From Rhynchopus sp. YZ270_cl-10 (lineage: Eukaryota; Euglenozoa; Diplonemea; Diplonemida; Diplonemidae), in the NCBI GenBank assembly GCA_964035575.1, contig OZ037881.1, positions 1 to 64,000 of the forward strand: DNA of 64,000 nucleotides. The letters run 5' to 3'. Positions within the stretch are counted from its first letter, which is position 1. Each line of letters begins with the position of its first letter. The position numbers were made by a program, and so were the translations under genes. Below are positions 42,026 through 51,827 of this stretch, piece after piece. A model generated the notes under the pieces. That model did not search any database and was not told where the DNA came from. It was given only the letters and a program-made list of their open reading frames with translations.

Positions 42026-43065
42026 CAGGGTATTAGGGTGGTTAAAAAAACTGGTTTTGAAAACCAGTTTTTCCAAAAACTGGTTTTCAAAAAAAAAAAA
42101 AAAACAGAGAAATCTGGAGGGGAAAAAAAAACCGACACTTTTCACCAGGCCTTTCTGTAAATGTCGTCCCCAGATTAGGGCGGACTCGATTTTTTTCCCT
42201 GCATTTTTTCCCCGCCTGGTAGAACCGTGGTTGAACCACGGGAGTGCCTTTGGGAAATGGCTGTTCCTTGATTTTTTTTTGCCTGCGGCGCCATTTTTCA
42301 TTTTTTGCTCCGCAAAAAAGGGTTCGTTGAGTGGCTCTGTGGTGTAAAAAGCTACATTTTTACACCGTACCCTCAAAATTTTTCGCCTGCGGCGCCATTT
42401 TATATTATTTTTTGCTCCGCAAAAAAAAAAAAAATACCGTCCCTATGTTCCCAATGGTCAGCAGCGCCGAAAAATATTTTGAGCAAAAAACAAGCCGACC
42501 TCCCCAATCTTGAAATCTGGATTCCTGGATAAGACACTGACCCCACCCCCGAAAAACCCGAAAAAGGTGACTGTTTCCGTCAACGGTGGAGGTTTTCGCC
42601 GGAAAAACTAGTTTTCGCCACCCAGGAGAGAAAACCAGAAAAACCAGTTTTATTGCCTCCAAATATTGTGCCTCAAGCCAAAATGCTTTAGGGGGGCAGG
42701 AAATACAGTAGGTTTTTTTCCCTGCATTTTTTAGCCGTAAATGGCTGGGGTGAGGGAAAAAAAGTAAATTTGAGCAGGGAATAAATAGTAAATAGCCGGG
42801 AACCCCAGCTAAAAAGGGGCAGGGAATAAAAAGTCTATTTTTCCCTGCTGTTTTTTTTTGATTTTTTGCCTTCTAAGGTGCGCCTCCGTACTAACTAGAC
42901 TCTCGAAAATTTTTTTGGTCATACCCCTAAAAGTGCCCAATTTTGCAATTCTAGCAAGAATTGAGCAGTTTTGAGCCTTTCTAGGGGTCTAAAACGCGTT
43001 TTTGAGGTTTTTTTCCACCCAAAAACCACTTCCCAGAGGGATTTTAACGTCAAAAACACAAGATC

Positions 43066-43455
43066 ATGCCAAGGACTACCAAGAAGCAGGCCACAGATAT
43101 CTATGAGGATGCTCAGAAGAAGGCGCCCACAAAAGAAACCCATGACATTGCTTTGCAAGGATTTCTGAAATTGTCGAAGATCAAGTCCCGCAAGCCACGT
43201 GAGAAGATTACACCGCTACTTCGATCACTTGCACAAAGAACGGAAATTGAAGTCGAACACCATCTGGAGTTACTTCAGCCGTCTCAACAAAAAACACTAA
43301 CAAAAGTATTCAGACATACAAAAAGACCCTCCTCCCCTAGTTTTCGGCTTCATTTCTTATTGTACGGCACCCCAAGCACCCACCAACAGATGTGCACACG
43401 CGGTGGGTCAAAACCCCCTAAAATTTTGGCTTTCGGCACTATTTGGAGGCAATAA
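43066..43455 (+). CDS. Hypothetical ORF inside the hAT-like element, 129 aa
   Basis: Starts MPRTTKKQATDIYEDAQKK; the first 90 residues are hydrophilic and helical, the rest looks like read-through into non-coding sequence. No recognised domain. It could be a transposase remnant or exon, or chance. Confidence 0.3.
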   Translation: MPRTTKKQATDIYEDAQKKAPTKETHDIALQGFLKLSKIKSRKPREKITPLLRSLAQRTEIEVEHHLELLQPSQQKTLTKVFRHTKRPSSPSFRLHFLLYGTPSTHQQMCTRGGSKPPKILAFGTIWRQ

Positions 43456-43460
43456 AATTA

Positions 43461-43612
43461 CAAACTCCTGGGAGAAATTGAAGATTTTTCCCCTTGGGGG
43501 GTGCCAACTCCCTCGGATTCGTATTTCCCTCGCCTTCGGCTCGGGAAATACACATCCTTGGGAGTTGCACCCCCCTCGGGGAAAAAAAGCTTCAATTTCT
43601 CCCTGGAGTATA
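43461..43612. repeat. Long fold-back hairpin within the hAT-like element
   Basis: Two arms of about 65-70 bp, imperfectly complementary: CTCCTGGGAGAAATTGAAG ... AACTCCC ... GTATTTCCC against the matching right arm ending near 43610. The small CCTTCGGC loop lies at about 43532-43540. It would form a long stem if transcribed. Confidence 0.8.
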
Positions 43613-43662
43613 TAACTATTTTCCGGAATTTTGGATTTTCACCCTAATACCCTGAAAAACAC

Positions 43663-44653
43663 TTGTGAAAAAAAATAAAATATGAGCGCATTAAAATATG
43701 TAAAATATGGGCGCAAAAATAGCCCATATTGGCAGCTGCCCATATGGGCGTTCCATCTATGATGTTATCAGTTCTTCTTGAAAACTTGGATGCATGAATG
43801 GAGACTGAATAAAAAGGAGGAAATAAAAAGAGGGGGGAAAAGGGCACGCACGAAACTAGACACACTCAAGCCAGAGCAGTGCTTTGTCAGTTGCCATTTT
43901 CCACGGTGTCTGATCCGACCTGAGGCTTTCGTGAACGACGATATCACTGATATCATCACAATCGTAGGAGGGGAGTGTTCCTCATCGATGATAGTTATTG
44001 TTCTTTATTGTTCCACAATTGGCGAACAACATCATTGATTCGGTGTGTCAAATGGGGATGGGGAAAAGAGGTCGATTATTGATAATAAATGAAAAAGTTG
44101 ACTTGAAATACAAAGCCCTCTTGTGACAGTGTACCTTGGTACAATGACCGGCTGTACGGGGTGGACACCCAACCATGCAGTCTATGTCCTACACCCATTT
44201 CGTGGTTTATATCTGAAAGCACTGTAATGAGGGAGAGTGAACAGGGGGAGAGTTCCGGTCTCAGACCAATCAGGAATACATAAGGTGGTGAGACAGATGT
44301 ATCAAATGGGGGTGGGGGAGAATGGTATAAATTCCTTGGTTGCAAAACAGGGGGAGCATATTATGCCGGTCTATCGCTCTTACAGACCGAAAATTAGGTC
44401 TGGGATTTTTGCAAAACAAAAAAACAAAAAAAGGTCCTTCCTGGCATCATTTCGAAGACGATATAGCGAGGTAAAGTTTCAAACGGTGCCCCAATTCCCA
44501 ATGGAGAGTGGGCAGTGGAACCAATAAAAATGGTGTGGAGGCAGACAGAACACTCCTGCAATAATGGGAAAAGAAAACACGTGATGTGGTGTCACAGCAA
44601 TTGACACTAGTTTTGAAAAATGCAGGTTCCTAAATACTCATCCTCATGAGCAC
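43663..44653. other. Intergenic between the hAT-like element and CUB copy 2
   Basis: Unique, no gene supported. Contains a GCCCATAT...ATATGGGC palindrome near 43720-43748. From about 44512 it becomes homologous to the 3' flank of CUB copy 1 (39595-39730: CCAATAAAAATGGTGTGG). Confidence 0.6.
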
Positions 44654-46351
44654 TTAGACTTCGGGTTCGCATCGGTCACATTCGGTCAGAGGCTGCACAT
44701 CTTGAACATCCTCTTCCTGGTTCTCTGTTGTGTCTGGACCTGTCTCGGCAGAGGGCTTCGCAGAGCCCTTCATCAGCGTGTAGACAACAGCACCGATGAC
44801 GACAATCATAACGCCACCGACAACACAGATCGCGATGACTGCTCCCACAGGGAGATCGTCATCATCAGCATCAGCATCAGCATCGCCTGCAGGTGAGGAC
44901 GTGTCGTTCGCTGGGGACAGGGTGCTTGGCGAGGTGCTTGGTGCAGGGCTTGGTGCAGTGCTTGGTTCCCCAGGTGGCGCATTGCACCCCCACGCAAAGG
45001 CTGCAGAGCCACAGCGACCATCCGCACAGCCACGTCCACTGATGCTCATGGACACAGGACCACGTGTTATCATGGAGACGTTGTTCTGCAGTCCGCTCCT
45101 CATGTACCCCGTGTAGGTGTGTACCATTGTGTGTGTCGTGTTCTCAATCGAGAAGTTGCCGAAGTAGTCAAGTGCGCTCAGCGACACCTGGAACGTTCCG
45201 TAGCAGCTCACACTCCAGCACTGCTCCACCCCTGCTGCAGGCACCGGCACGCTCACAGTGCCGCTCTCAACACTGTCTGCCACACCAACAGGGGTGCACG
45301 TCTTCTTCACCTTCGAAGGAAGGCAGGTGTAGTCAAATTCAAACCCAAGACCATCACCACTGCGCTGGCTTGTAAACTCCACCAACAGAGGTCCGCCGTA
45401 GGTGTTTACGCCGTTGTAAATACCTGAAGCACGCAGCACACGGCTGTGTGTACCATTGGTACTATCGTACATGCTGACGTAGTCCGAGGTGTGTGTGTCG
45501 AACGATGTCCACGTGATCTCCACTCCATCTTCACACGCAAGCTCCCAACACACAGACTCGCTGTGGTCGTAGTTCATATGTGCCACAGTTCCAGTTGCAC
45601 CGTCCAACACAGCCTTGCTGTTGCACGTCACCTCCTGTGTGGGGGGAAGTGGTTGGTAGTATCCGGTAGGTGGGGCGGGCATATTGCATCCGTACGCGTA
45701 GAAAGCCCAGTTGCCGTTTGAGGTGTATTCTCCGTAGCTGATAGTCGTGAGACGCACATCCCCTGATACGTTGAGAGTGATGACTCCTCTTTGGCGCGTC
45801 CCACACTGTGTTGCATACAGCACCTGGGAGTGGTTCCACACAGCAAACTCACCGATGAAGTTCACGTCGTAGAACAGCTCAAGCGTGCCTTGGCAGTAGA
45901 GGTTCCTGCAGTCCCACTTACTTGGGTTGCGGACGTTGATCCACAAATCGATGGTATTGGCTGCCCCGTCTACATCCCGGCAGGTCGCATCCGAACTGGG
46001 GAGGCATTTGTAGTCAAACTCAAACCCACCTTCTGTTGCGTTCCGTTCAAACGTCACACGCAGCGGCCCTTCCAGCACAGTCACATCCTGGCCGTGGTCG
46101 CCCATCCTGGAAAACGCTGGGTACGCCAGGTTGTCCATCTTGTAGATGAACACATAGTCCGTGGACTGGTAGTATGTCCACATGATCTGCACGTCACCCC
46201 TGCAGTCAATCGTCCACTGCTCGCACGGCGAGGACAACGAGCTCACAGTCCCGTCTGCTGTCAGATTCGCGTTGCAGTCTGAAGTTTGCACACCTGCAGC
46301 AGTTGTTGTGGTCAGGAGGAACACACAGAGGCTGAGTAAGAATCTCATCAT
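44654..46351 (-). CDS. CUB-domain type I surface protein, copy 2, about 565 aa
   Basis: Same plan as copy 1: signal peptide MMRFLLSLCVFLLTTTTAAG, four CUB-like modules, one membrane helix (LPVGAVIAICVVGGVMIVVI) and a cytosolic tail ending in CEPEV. It differs by a Ser/Thr/Pro-rich stalk (STAPSPAPSTSPSTLSP) and an acidic ADADADDDD run before the helix, by a divergent second module and by a longer tail. The first 140 residues and modules 3-4 are almost identical to copy 1, a patchwork expected from gene conversion after duplication. Intronless. Ligand unknown. Confidence 0.85.
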   Translation of the reverse strand: MMRFLLSLCVFLLTTTTAAGVQTSDCNANLTADGTVSSLSSPCEQWTIDCRGDVQIMWTYYQSTDYVFIYKMDNLAYPAFSRMGDHGQDVTVLEGPLRVTFERNATEGGFEFDYKCLPSSDATCRDVDGAANTIDLWINVRNPSKWDCRNLYCQGTLELFYDVNFIGEFAVWNHSQVLYATQCGTRQRGVITLNVSGDVRLTTISYGEYTSNGNWAFYAYGCNMPAPPTGYYQPLPPTQEVTCNSKAVLDGATGTVAHMNYDHSESVCWELACEDGVEITWTSFDTHTSDYVSMYDSTNGTHSRVLRASGIYNGVNTYGGPLLVEFTSQRSGDGLGFEFDYTCLPSKVKKTCTPVGVADSVESGTVSVPVPAAGVEQCWSVSCYGTFQVSLSALDYFGNFSIENTTHTMVHTYTGYMRSGLQNNVSMITRGPVSMSISGRGCADGRCGSAAFAWGCNAPPGEPSTAPSPAPSTSPSTLSPANDTSSPAGDADADADDDDLPVGAVIAICVVGGVMIVVIGAVVYTLMKGSAKPSAETGPDTTENQEEDVQDVQPLTECDRCEPEV

Positions 46352-46439
46352 TGGTGTACGCTTGAAAGAAAATATGATTGAATCTGGAACATTTGTGTAG
46401 CAGGGTGTGCAGGTGTTGAGGAGGTGCAGTGAGGGAAGA

Positions 46440-47170
46440 GGAAACATGTTCTTTTGGTTGGGTTACCTTTACAACAGGTGGTTTTTGTTTCCTTTTTGTT
46501 TAGATCAGCATCATGGAAAGGCTGTATTTGTCACGAACATTTTACGAACAACTTTCAGAAGGGGAAAACAAAAAGAAATGAAGGAAAAAGAAAGACGGAC
46601 GAGGTTTGGTGTACCCTTGTAGCAGTTCTTACTACCAGTGTTAGGTGGCACCAAAAGTGTAAAATAAATAAAAACGGCGTAAAGAGTCGAGGCATCTCAA
46701 AAAGTTTAAGCAAAAGGAAAAAAACATTGTTAAAAAGGGGTGCATAAAAGGGGTAAATTTATTTGGATATTGTTTTTGTTGTTGTGTCGACAATCGCTTG
46801 TAGAGAGAAAGGAGAGTTTTGTTTCTTCTCGAGTGAAGAAACGTTTCTTTTTGTATGGCTGCACGGGAGCCACGGTTCCACGGTTCTTTGTCCTGCAATG
46901 ATGGTCTTGCATTTATTTTATTTTTCGAAAGAAAAAGGTGTAAGGGGATGATTATGTGTGCACAATCAACTTAGAAAAAGGTCACACTGGTCGAGTGTAT
47001 CGCGTTCGTCGAAACCCTCTGGGTCGTATTGCAACGCAAAACAAAAATGGCAACAGGGAGGAAGGTTCTTTGTGCGCACCACATGAAGTGGGTGAGGTGG
47101 CAGAAAGATGTAAAACAAATCATAAATACGGAACGGATGGAAGGGAAGATAAGCAAAAACGCTTGTGGCA
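46440..47170. repeat. Segmental-duplication block R, copy 2
   Basis: Upstream of CUB copy 2; matches 38092-39362 but lacks its three inserts, so it approximates the ancestral form. Ends in the same CACTGGTCGAGTGTATCG...GGAAGATAAGCAAAAACGC segment. Confidence 0.85.
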
Positions 47171-47324
47171 TACCAAAAAAAGGGGTGAAGAATTGATTGC
47201 AGGCAAACACCTCAGCAGGCTGTAGACACTGTTGCGGCCGACGGCAGAGAGGTGGAGCATAAAAGGAGGAAAGGAGTCGACTTGCTTGACATCAAACAAC
47301 GTCAAAAACAAAGAAAATTTTATA

Positions 47325-47359
47325 AGATGATCCTAAGCCTCTCGTGCTTAGTCACCTTA
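47325..47359 (+). repeat. Recurrent intergenic hairpin motif, copy 4
   Basis: AGATGATC, CTAAGC, loop CTCTCGT, GCTTAG, TCACCTTA; about 210 bp beyond the stop of the ADP-ribosylglycohydrolase gene. Confidence 0.65.
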
Positions 47360-47567
47360 CAAAACAAAAATTTTCCCACAGGAAGCCATTCCCATTTGTC
47401 AAATCTGGGTTTAGCAAATCATTTTTTTTGTATCAGTTCGAGTGTACCTGCCTACAGCCTGTTTCTCCTCAAAACGTATCCTTTTGACCACCCAAGTTGT
47501 GTCCCTATTCAGGGGAACCGCTTCCTCGCTGGAGCAGTTGTTTTGTTCAAATCGGTGATCCTTAGAT

Positions 47568-49448
47568 TCAGTAGTCTTCGCTGTCGCCGCTTTTGACAAG
47601 CCTCCATGCACGGAGGAGCACGTCGCCGCCATTGTCCCACTGCATGATGGTCGTGAGGTAGTCGCGTGGGACGCCCTGCAGGCCGTAGATGGCGCCTGCG
47701 ATCTGGCCTACTACTGCGGAGACTGTGTCGGCGTCGCCACACATGTTCGCAGAGCGCAGGAGTGCGCTCTCGAAGCTGGTCGTCCGCCACACAATGTTCA
47801 GCGCCATCGCCATCGCGTCCATCGCATACGACCCGATGTACCCCGGCTGCTGCGCAGAACGTGTCGGCGAGTACCGATACGCCGCCGACTTCCAATTCCA
47901 GTCGCGGTCCATCTGCCTGCCCTCCATCCTGCTGTCGCACAACGCCTGGACAGAAGGAACCTGCGCAGCAAATGACACGCCAAGGTCTGCCAGGATCGCA
48001 CGCTTGACATTCTCCGGGTCCGCAGAGGGGTGGCTGCTGCAGGCGATAATGATGTGTGTAAGCAGGCGGCACAGCTCTGCTGCCTCGTCGCCCTTATGCG
48101 TTGTCAGGCTCTGCAGCTTGGCGACGGTGCCCGCGGTCTGCGGGTCTCTGTGGTAGTACAGCGCGATAGGTGCGTTGCGCATGATCGAACCGTTCCCGCT
48201 GGTGTTCCGTGTACCCTGCCGTGTATACGCATAGCCGTCTCGGAGGAACTCCACAAAGGAGTGGCTGATGTTGCCACCCAACCCGATGCTGGTCTTGTTC
48301 TCGCGTGAGGTGTCGCTTCCGAAGGGGTTGTTGTACCCTGTCAGCCACCACAGTGCGAAACGCAGCTTCATGTCCAATGCATCGAACCCACGCCGTTCAA
48401 GGAGACTGTCTGCTACACACAATGCCATCGAGGTGTCGTCTGTCCACTGCCCGCCCTTCAGGTTGAAGCGTGATCCTAACTTTTCACTGACATGGTTCAT
48501 GTCGTGCACCACGGACGCATCCCGTGGGTCCCATTCATAACGCACGGGTTTGAACTCCAAAGGTGCGCCGAGACAGTCCCCACAAACCAACCCAACAAAG
48601 GCGCCCACCAAGCGGTCCGTCCGCCGTGTCTCCAGTAAAGGACTCTGCCCCCTCTGCGGGAACTTCACCCCACCCCGCACCATCTGCGCAAGCGTCGAGC
48701 GTGTGTGCGCCTCACGGAGGCGACGGAGGAGAGTGCGGTGTGCTGGGTAGTGTGTCCCCATCACGGCACGGACAAGACTTTCACGCTCCTCCGCACAGCC
48801 ACGGTACAGAGAGAACCGCACCAGCTCTGCACCCGTGTACGGCAGCCGCCGCAGCACGATGTTCAGCACCTTCGGTCGGAACGCCCACCGCAGATCACGT
48901 CGTGAGTCGGTCTCCGCCACCTCCACTGCGAAGATCTCCCTTTGCGAGAGCACCGGACGCTGTGCGTTGTGCTGCGCACATCCCTCTGCCACAAACTCTG
49001 GTGGAGCACACTCTGGGGGCGACAGTGGCGAACACCCTGTCTCTGCGCCTGGGTGTACAGCGCTGTCTGCGTTGCTGTGGCTGCTCATGCCGCATGCGTC
49101 GACGAAGGCTGTCTCCTTGGGCTGCGGCAGTGGCTGTGGTGCTGCCTGCTGCTGTGTACTCTCGGTGCACCCCATTGCGTGGAGCGATGCTTCTGAGGCT
49201 GTGGACAGGTCGGAGCAGGCAGATGCAGCGTCGTCTGTGTCCTGTGTCTCGTGTGCTGATGGGCAGGGTGACTGCGAAGGAGGTGACGGCGGAGGAGTGT
49301 CGCGACCCACTTCAAAGCGACACACTACTGCCCGCCCCACCACTAGGTCCCGCAGGATCGGTGCAAGAGGGTTGTGTGGACGATCCCTGCGCAGCCCGCG
49401 CTGTGCGGGGGGACGTCTCTCGGGGGTGGCGAACCACTTCTTCAACAT
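47568..49448 (-). CDS. ADP-ribosylglycohydrolase (ARH/DraG family) with long N-terminal extension, 626 aa
   Basis: The C-terminal 330 residues form an ARH fold: TDRLVGAFVGLVCGDCLGAP, GGQWTDDTSMALCVADSL (first metal-binding Asp pair), GNGSIMRNAPIAL, and GDADTVSAVVGQIAGAIYG (second Asp pair). All magnesium-binding residues look intact, so it should remove ADP-ribose from Arg, Ser or related acceptors, or hydrolyse ADP-ribose polymers or derivatives. The 300-residue N-terminal part is Pro/Ser/Gln-rich, followed by a basic helical stretch of unknown role. I chose the ATG at 49448 (MLKKWFATPERR); the frame is open to 49757, but that part overlaps the 3' end of the next gene and includes an AG acceptor-like site just upstream. 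Intronless as read. Confidence 0.85.
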   Translation of the reverse strand: MLKKWFATPERRPPAQRGLRRDRPHNPLAPILRDLVVGRAVVCRFEVGRDTPPPSPPSQSPCPSAHETQDTDDAASACSDLSTASEASLHAMGCTESTQQQAAPQPLPQPKETAFVDACGMSSHSNADSAVHPGAETGCSPLSPPECAPPEFVAEGCAQHNAQRPVLSQREIFAVEVAETDSRRDLRWAFRPKVLNIVLRRLPYTGAELVRFSLYRGCAEERESLVRAVMGTHYPAHRTLLRRLREAHTRSTLAQMVRGGVKFPQRGQSPLLETRRTDRLVGAFVGLVCGDCLGAPLEFKPVRYEWDPRDASVVHDMNHVSEKLGSRFNLKGGQWTDDTSMALCVADSLLERRGFDALDMKLRFALWWLTGYNNPFGSDTSRENKTSIGLGGNISHSFVEFLRDGYAYTRQGTRNTSGNGSIMRNAPIALYYHRDPQTAGTVAKLQSLTTHKGDEAAELCRLLTHIIIACSSHPSADPENVKRAILADLGVSFAAQVPSVQALCDSRMEGRQMDRDWNWKSAAYRYSPTRSAQQPGYIGSYAMDAMAMALNIVWRTTSFESALLRSANMCGDADTVSAVVGQIAGAIYGLQGVPRDYLTTIMQWDNGGDVLLRAWRLVKSGDSEDY

Positions 49449-49614
49449 GGCATCTTCTAGGTGCTGTGCGCATTCTGTTGGGGTGGGTGTGGTATGGGGT
49501 ATGGGGTGGGGACACACGAAGGTAAATTGGAGGGGGTAGAAGAAATCGGTGGGCTTTTCGACAATGCTTGGAGAGGGGGAGCTAGTTTGGGGGGGAGTGC
49601 CAGCTTTTGCCCTT

Positions 49615-51369
49615 TCATCGGAAGAAAAAGGACTGGCTAGGAATGACCCCACTTTGCAGCATATGACAGAGCCGTGCCTCTGCCTTGCAGCGCTGCAGGC
49701 CGTGCATGTTGTTGTGCAGCACGCGGGCTGTGATCGCGTCCTCCAAATGGAAACCACCGCCCTTTAGCGTCGGTGCGGGCAGGCCTACTGGCGACGGTCC
49801 ACGCAGGTCCGCTGATGGAACGAACGGGAGCACGTAGCGCTCGACTTTGCGCTTCGCTGCGTACGATGTCAAGCCGAAGGAGTCGCGCCGCCCTGCCACC
49901 ATCGGGTATGTCACTGCTCTGTCCGTATCGGACAGAGGCAACTCCTCTTCGTGGTTCACCACTAGGCACGGTGTGTCTGGGGCTTGCAGCTGCCTCGCAT
50001 TCTGTGACACCAACATCTCAAAGCTGTGCGACGTAGAGTCTCTCAGGGCAGAGGCTAGACGCATGATCGGGTCGCTTGCCAGCGTGTCCATGCAGGGCAC
50101 TTCGGAGAGGCAGGCGGAGACCACGGCCGTTGCGAGGAAGGAGAGCGCAGAGGAGGTGCAGACGTGCTCTATCCACGCGACGTGCTGTGTGGCTTCCAAG
50201 AGCACAGTGATTGCCAGGCTGTGTGCGGTGTACTGTGTGCAGACTGGTGCCTTCGAGTGTTGGAAGTGCGCAAGCTCTGCGAGACTGCAGGTCACACAGA
50301 AATCCTTCCGAATGGCCTCCTGTGCAACCGACATTGGGTTCAACCCGTCGCCCCTCTCAGGGAGACGCAGCGACACCACAATATCATTTGCCGCGCACAT
50401 CCACCCACGGCCACGAAACGCTGCCAACAGCACTGCACCCTGCGACGCAGCAGGGGCGACATGCTTGCCCGCAATGCTCGCCCGCGAACCCTTCACACGC
50501 AGCTGCATATCCTCCAGCACCCGACCCACCAGCACCGCAGTAAGCGGCTTCCCGATATCAACCCTGCGACACACCACTGCGGCACCCGCAAGCACGGCCA
50601 GACCACCTCCATACAGTGCACACAACGCAGCAGTGTACAGAGGCGACACAGCAGGTGTCCTGTGCACAACACCACCACCATCACCACCACCACGCCTCCG
50701 AAACACCCGCCCTTTCATTTTCCCCACAACCCCCTGACGCACGCGACGAGGGATACGCGCATCCGCAGTCACCGCAAGGCTGTTCTCCCCAGGTTCGTCT
50801 CTGTGCACCTGCCGCCGTACCGTCCGCTTCTCACGGCAGTACTCTGCAGCAGCTACTACGGCACACGCTCCAGCCAGGGCCAATGCATGGCGGATATGCG
50901 GTGTGGTGTGCGGGCGTGCGCCGGACCATTGTTCGCGAAGTGGACGAAGCGGGTTGAGGTTTGCAAAGGACGCAAGCGTGACCTGGGGGATGCGGGTGGC
51001 CCCCTCCGCTCTGCAGTGCGTTGAGGTGACGCCACTGCCGGGGCGTCCAAGCAGCCGTGACAGAGCTGCCTGCCGTTCGGTGCACGGTAGCTGCAGGCGG
51101 TGGGCGGGTTTCGCCACGTTCTCAGCACTGCTGAACTGCTGAACAACCCGTGGCGGAGTCCCAGACCTCACTGCAGAGGCACCACTCCGACACTCACGCA
51201 CCTTAATATCCCCAGAGGAGGCGATGATCCTCTCTGCAACATGCGTCGACAGAAGCGTGTCCAAGTCGTGCACGTTCACATCGTTGTGCGGTGTGTGCGT
51301 CCCGTTCCGTTGTGAAGCTGTCTTAAACCGGAACCCCGGCCCCGTAGGTATAGCGTGCAGCAGCACCAT
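49615..51369 (-). CDS. Unknown membrane protein, 584 aa
   Basis: A long GC-rich ORF from MVLLHAIPTG to SQSFFFR with gene-like codon use. Two or three hydrophobic segments are visible: HALALAGACAVVAAA (about 162-178), SPLYTAALCALYGGGLAVLAGAAVV (about 243-268) and weaker ones near 390-420. Between the first two is a basic loop with RVFRRRGGGDGGG. The C-terminal third is soluble-looking (VNHEEELPLSDTDRAVTYPMVAGRRDSFGL). No family recognised. It ends 166 bp before the ADP-ribosylglycohydrolase start on the same strand. Confidence 0.65.
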   Translation of the reverse strand: MVLLHAIPTGPGFRFKTASQRNGTHTPHNDVNVHDLDTLLSTHVAERIIASSGDIKVRECRSGASAVRSGTPPRVVQQFSSAENVAKPAHRLQLPCTERQAALSRLLGRPGSGVTSTHCRAEGATRIPQVTLASFANLNPLRPLREQWSGARPHTTPHIRHALALAGACAVVAAAEYCREKRTVRRQVHRDEPGENSLAVTADARIPRRVRQGVVGKMKGRVFRRRGGGDGGGVVHRTPAVSPLYTAALCALYGGGLAVLAGAAVVCRRVDIGKPLTAVLVGRVLEDMQLRVKGSRASIAGKHVAPAASQGAVLLAAFRGRGWMCAANDIVVSLRLPERGDGLNPMSVAQEAIRKDFCVTCSLAELAHFQHSKAPVCTQYTAHSLAITVLLEATQHVAWIEHVCTSSALSFLATAVVSACLSEVPCMDTLASDPIMRLASALRDSTSHSFEMLVSQNARQLQAPDTPCLVVNHEEELPLSDTDRAVTYPMVAGRRDSFGLTSYAAKRKVERYVLPFVPSADLRGPSPVGLPAPTLKGGGFHLEDAITARVLHNNMHGLQRCKAEARLCHMLQSGVIPSQSFFFR

Positions 51370-51827
51370 TCCATAAGGCTAATGTGGTGCGTGTGTCTGT
51401 GGGGTGTGGGAGGTGTGTAGAGAGTTGCGATAAAAGAAGGTGTTCAGCTTAAAGGCGTGTTGGGTTGCAGTCAAAGGGGCCTCAGAGCTGATTTATCGGG
51501 AGTTTTAAATTCAAAAAAGGGGGTGAGTGGGAGAGGAGGGTCGGGTTTCATAATTTTCATATTGATAGCCACATGAGACAAACCACATGCAAGACGAAAC
51601 GAACGCAGTTGCAGTGGACACAGACACAGACACGCGGAGTGGCTAAAATGTAACGTGGAGTTGACAGTACAACGCCTCTGGGACGAAGCACTGCCGCAAA
51701 AAAAGACAATATAATTTGCAAGACAAACGACCCCGGGCGGGATCACTCGTCGAATAATTAACGTATATTAGTATGTGCGTGGCGAGAAAGCAACGGGTGC
51801 CCTATTGTTCACCCGCTTGTCTCACAC
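51370..51827. other. Intergenic, nothing recognised
   Basis: Spacer upstream of the unknown membrane gene and downstream of the protease. Shares about 20 bp around CAACGCCTCTGGGAC (51671) with 28305. No gene or RNA supported. Confidence 0.55.

Larger units (their letters stand above)
42026..43654. mobile_element. Non-autonomous hAT-like DNA transposon, 1629 bp
   Basis: Perfect 15-bp terminal inverted repeats CAGGGTATTAGGGTG (42026-42040) and its complement (43640-43654) are flanked by an exact 8-bp duplication AAAAACAC (42018-42025 and 43655-43662). An 8-bp target duplication with ends starting CAGGG is the hallmark of the hAT superfamily. Subterminal ACTGGTTTT/AAAACCAGT palindromes lie near 42050-42080. 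Two copies of a GCCTGCGGCGCCATTTT block sit at 42281 and 42385. No hAT transposase or BED finger is visible; a 130-codon ORF at 43066-43455 is unassigned. The exact duplication argues for a fairly recent insertion. Confidence 0.85.
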
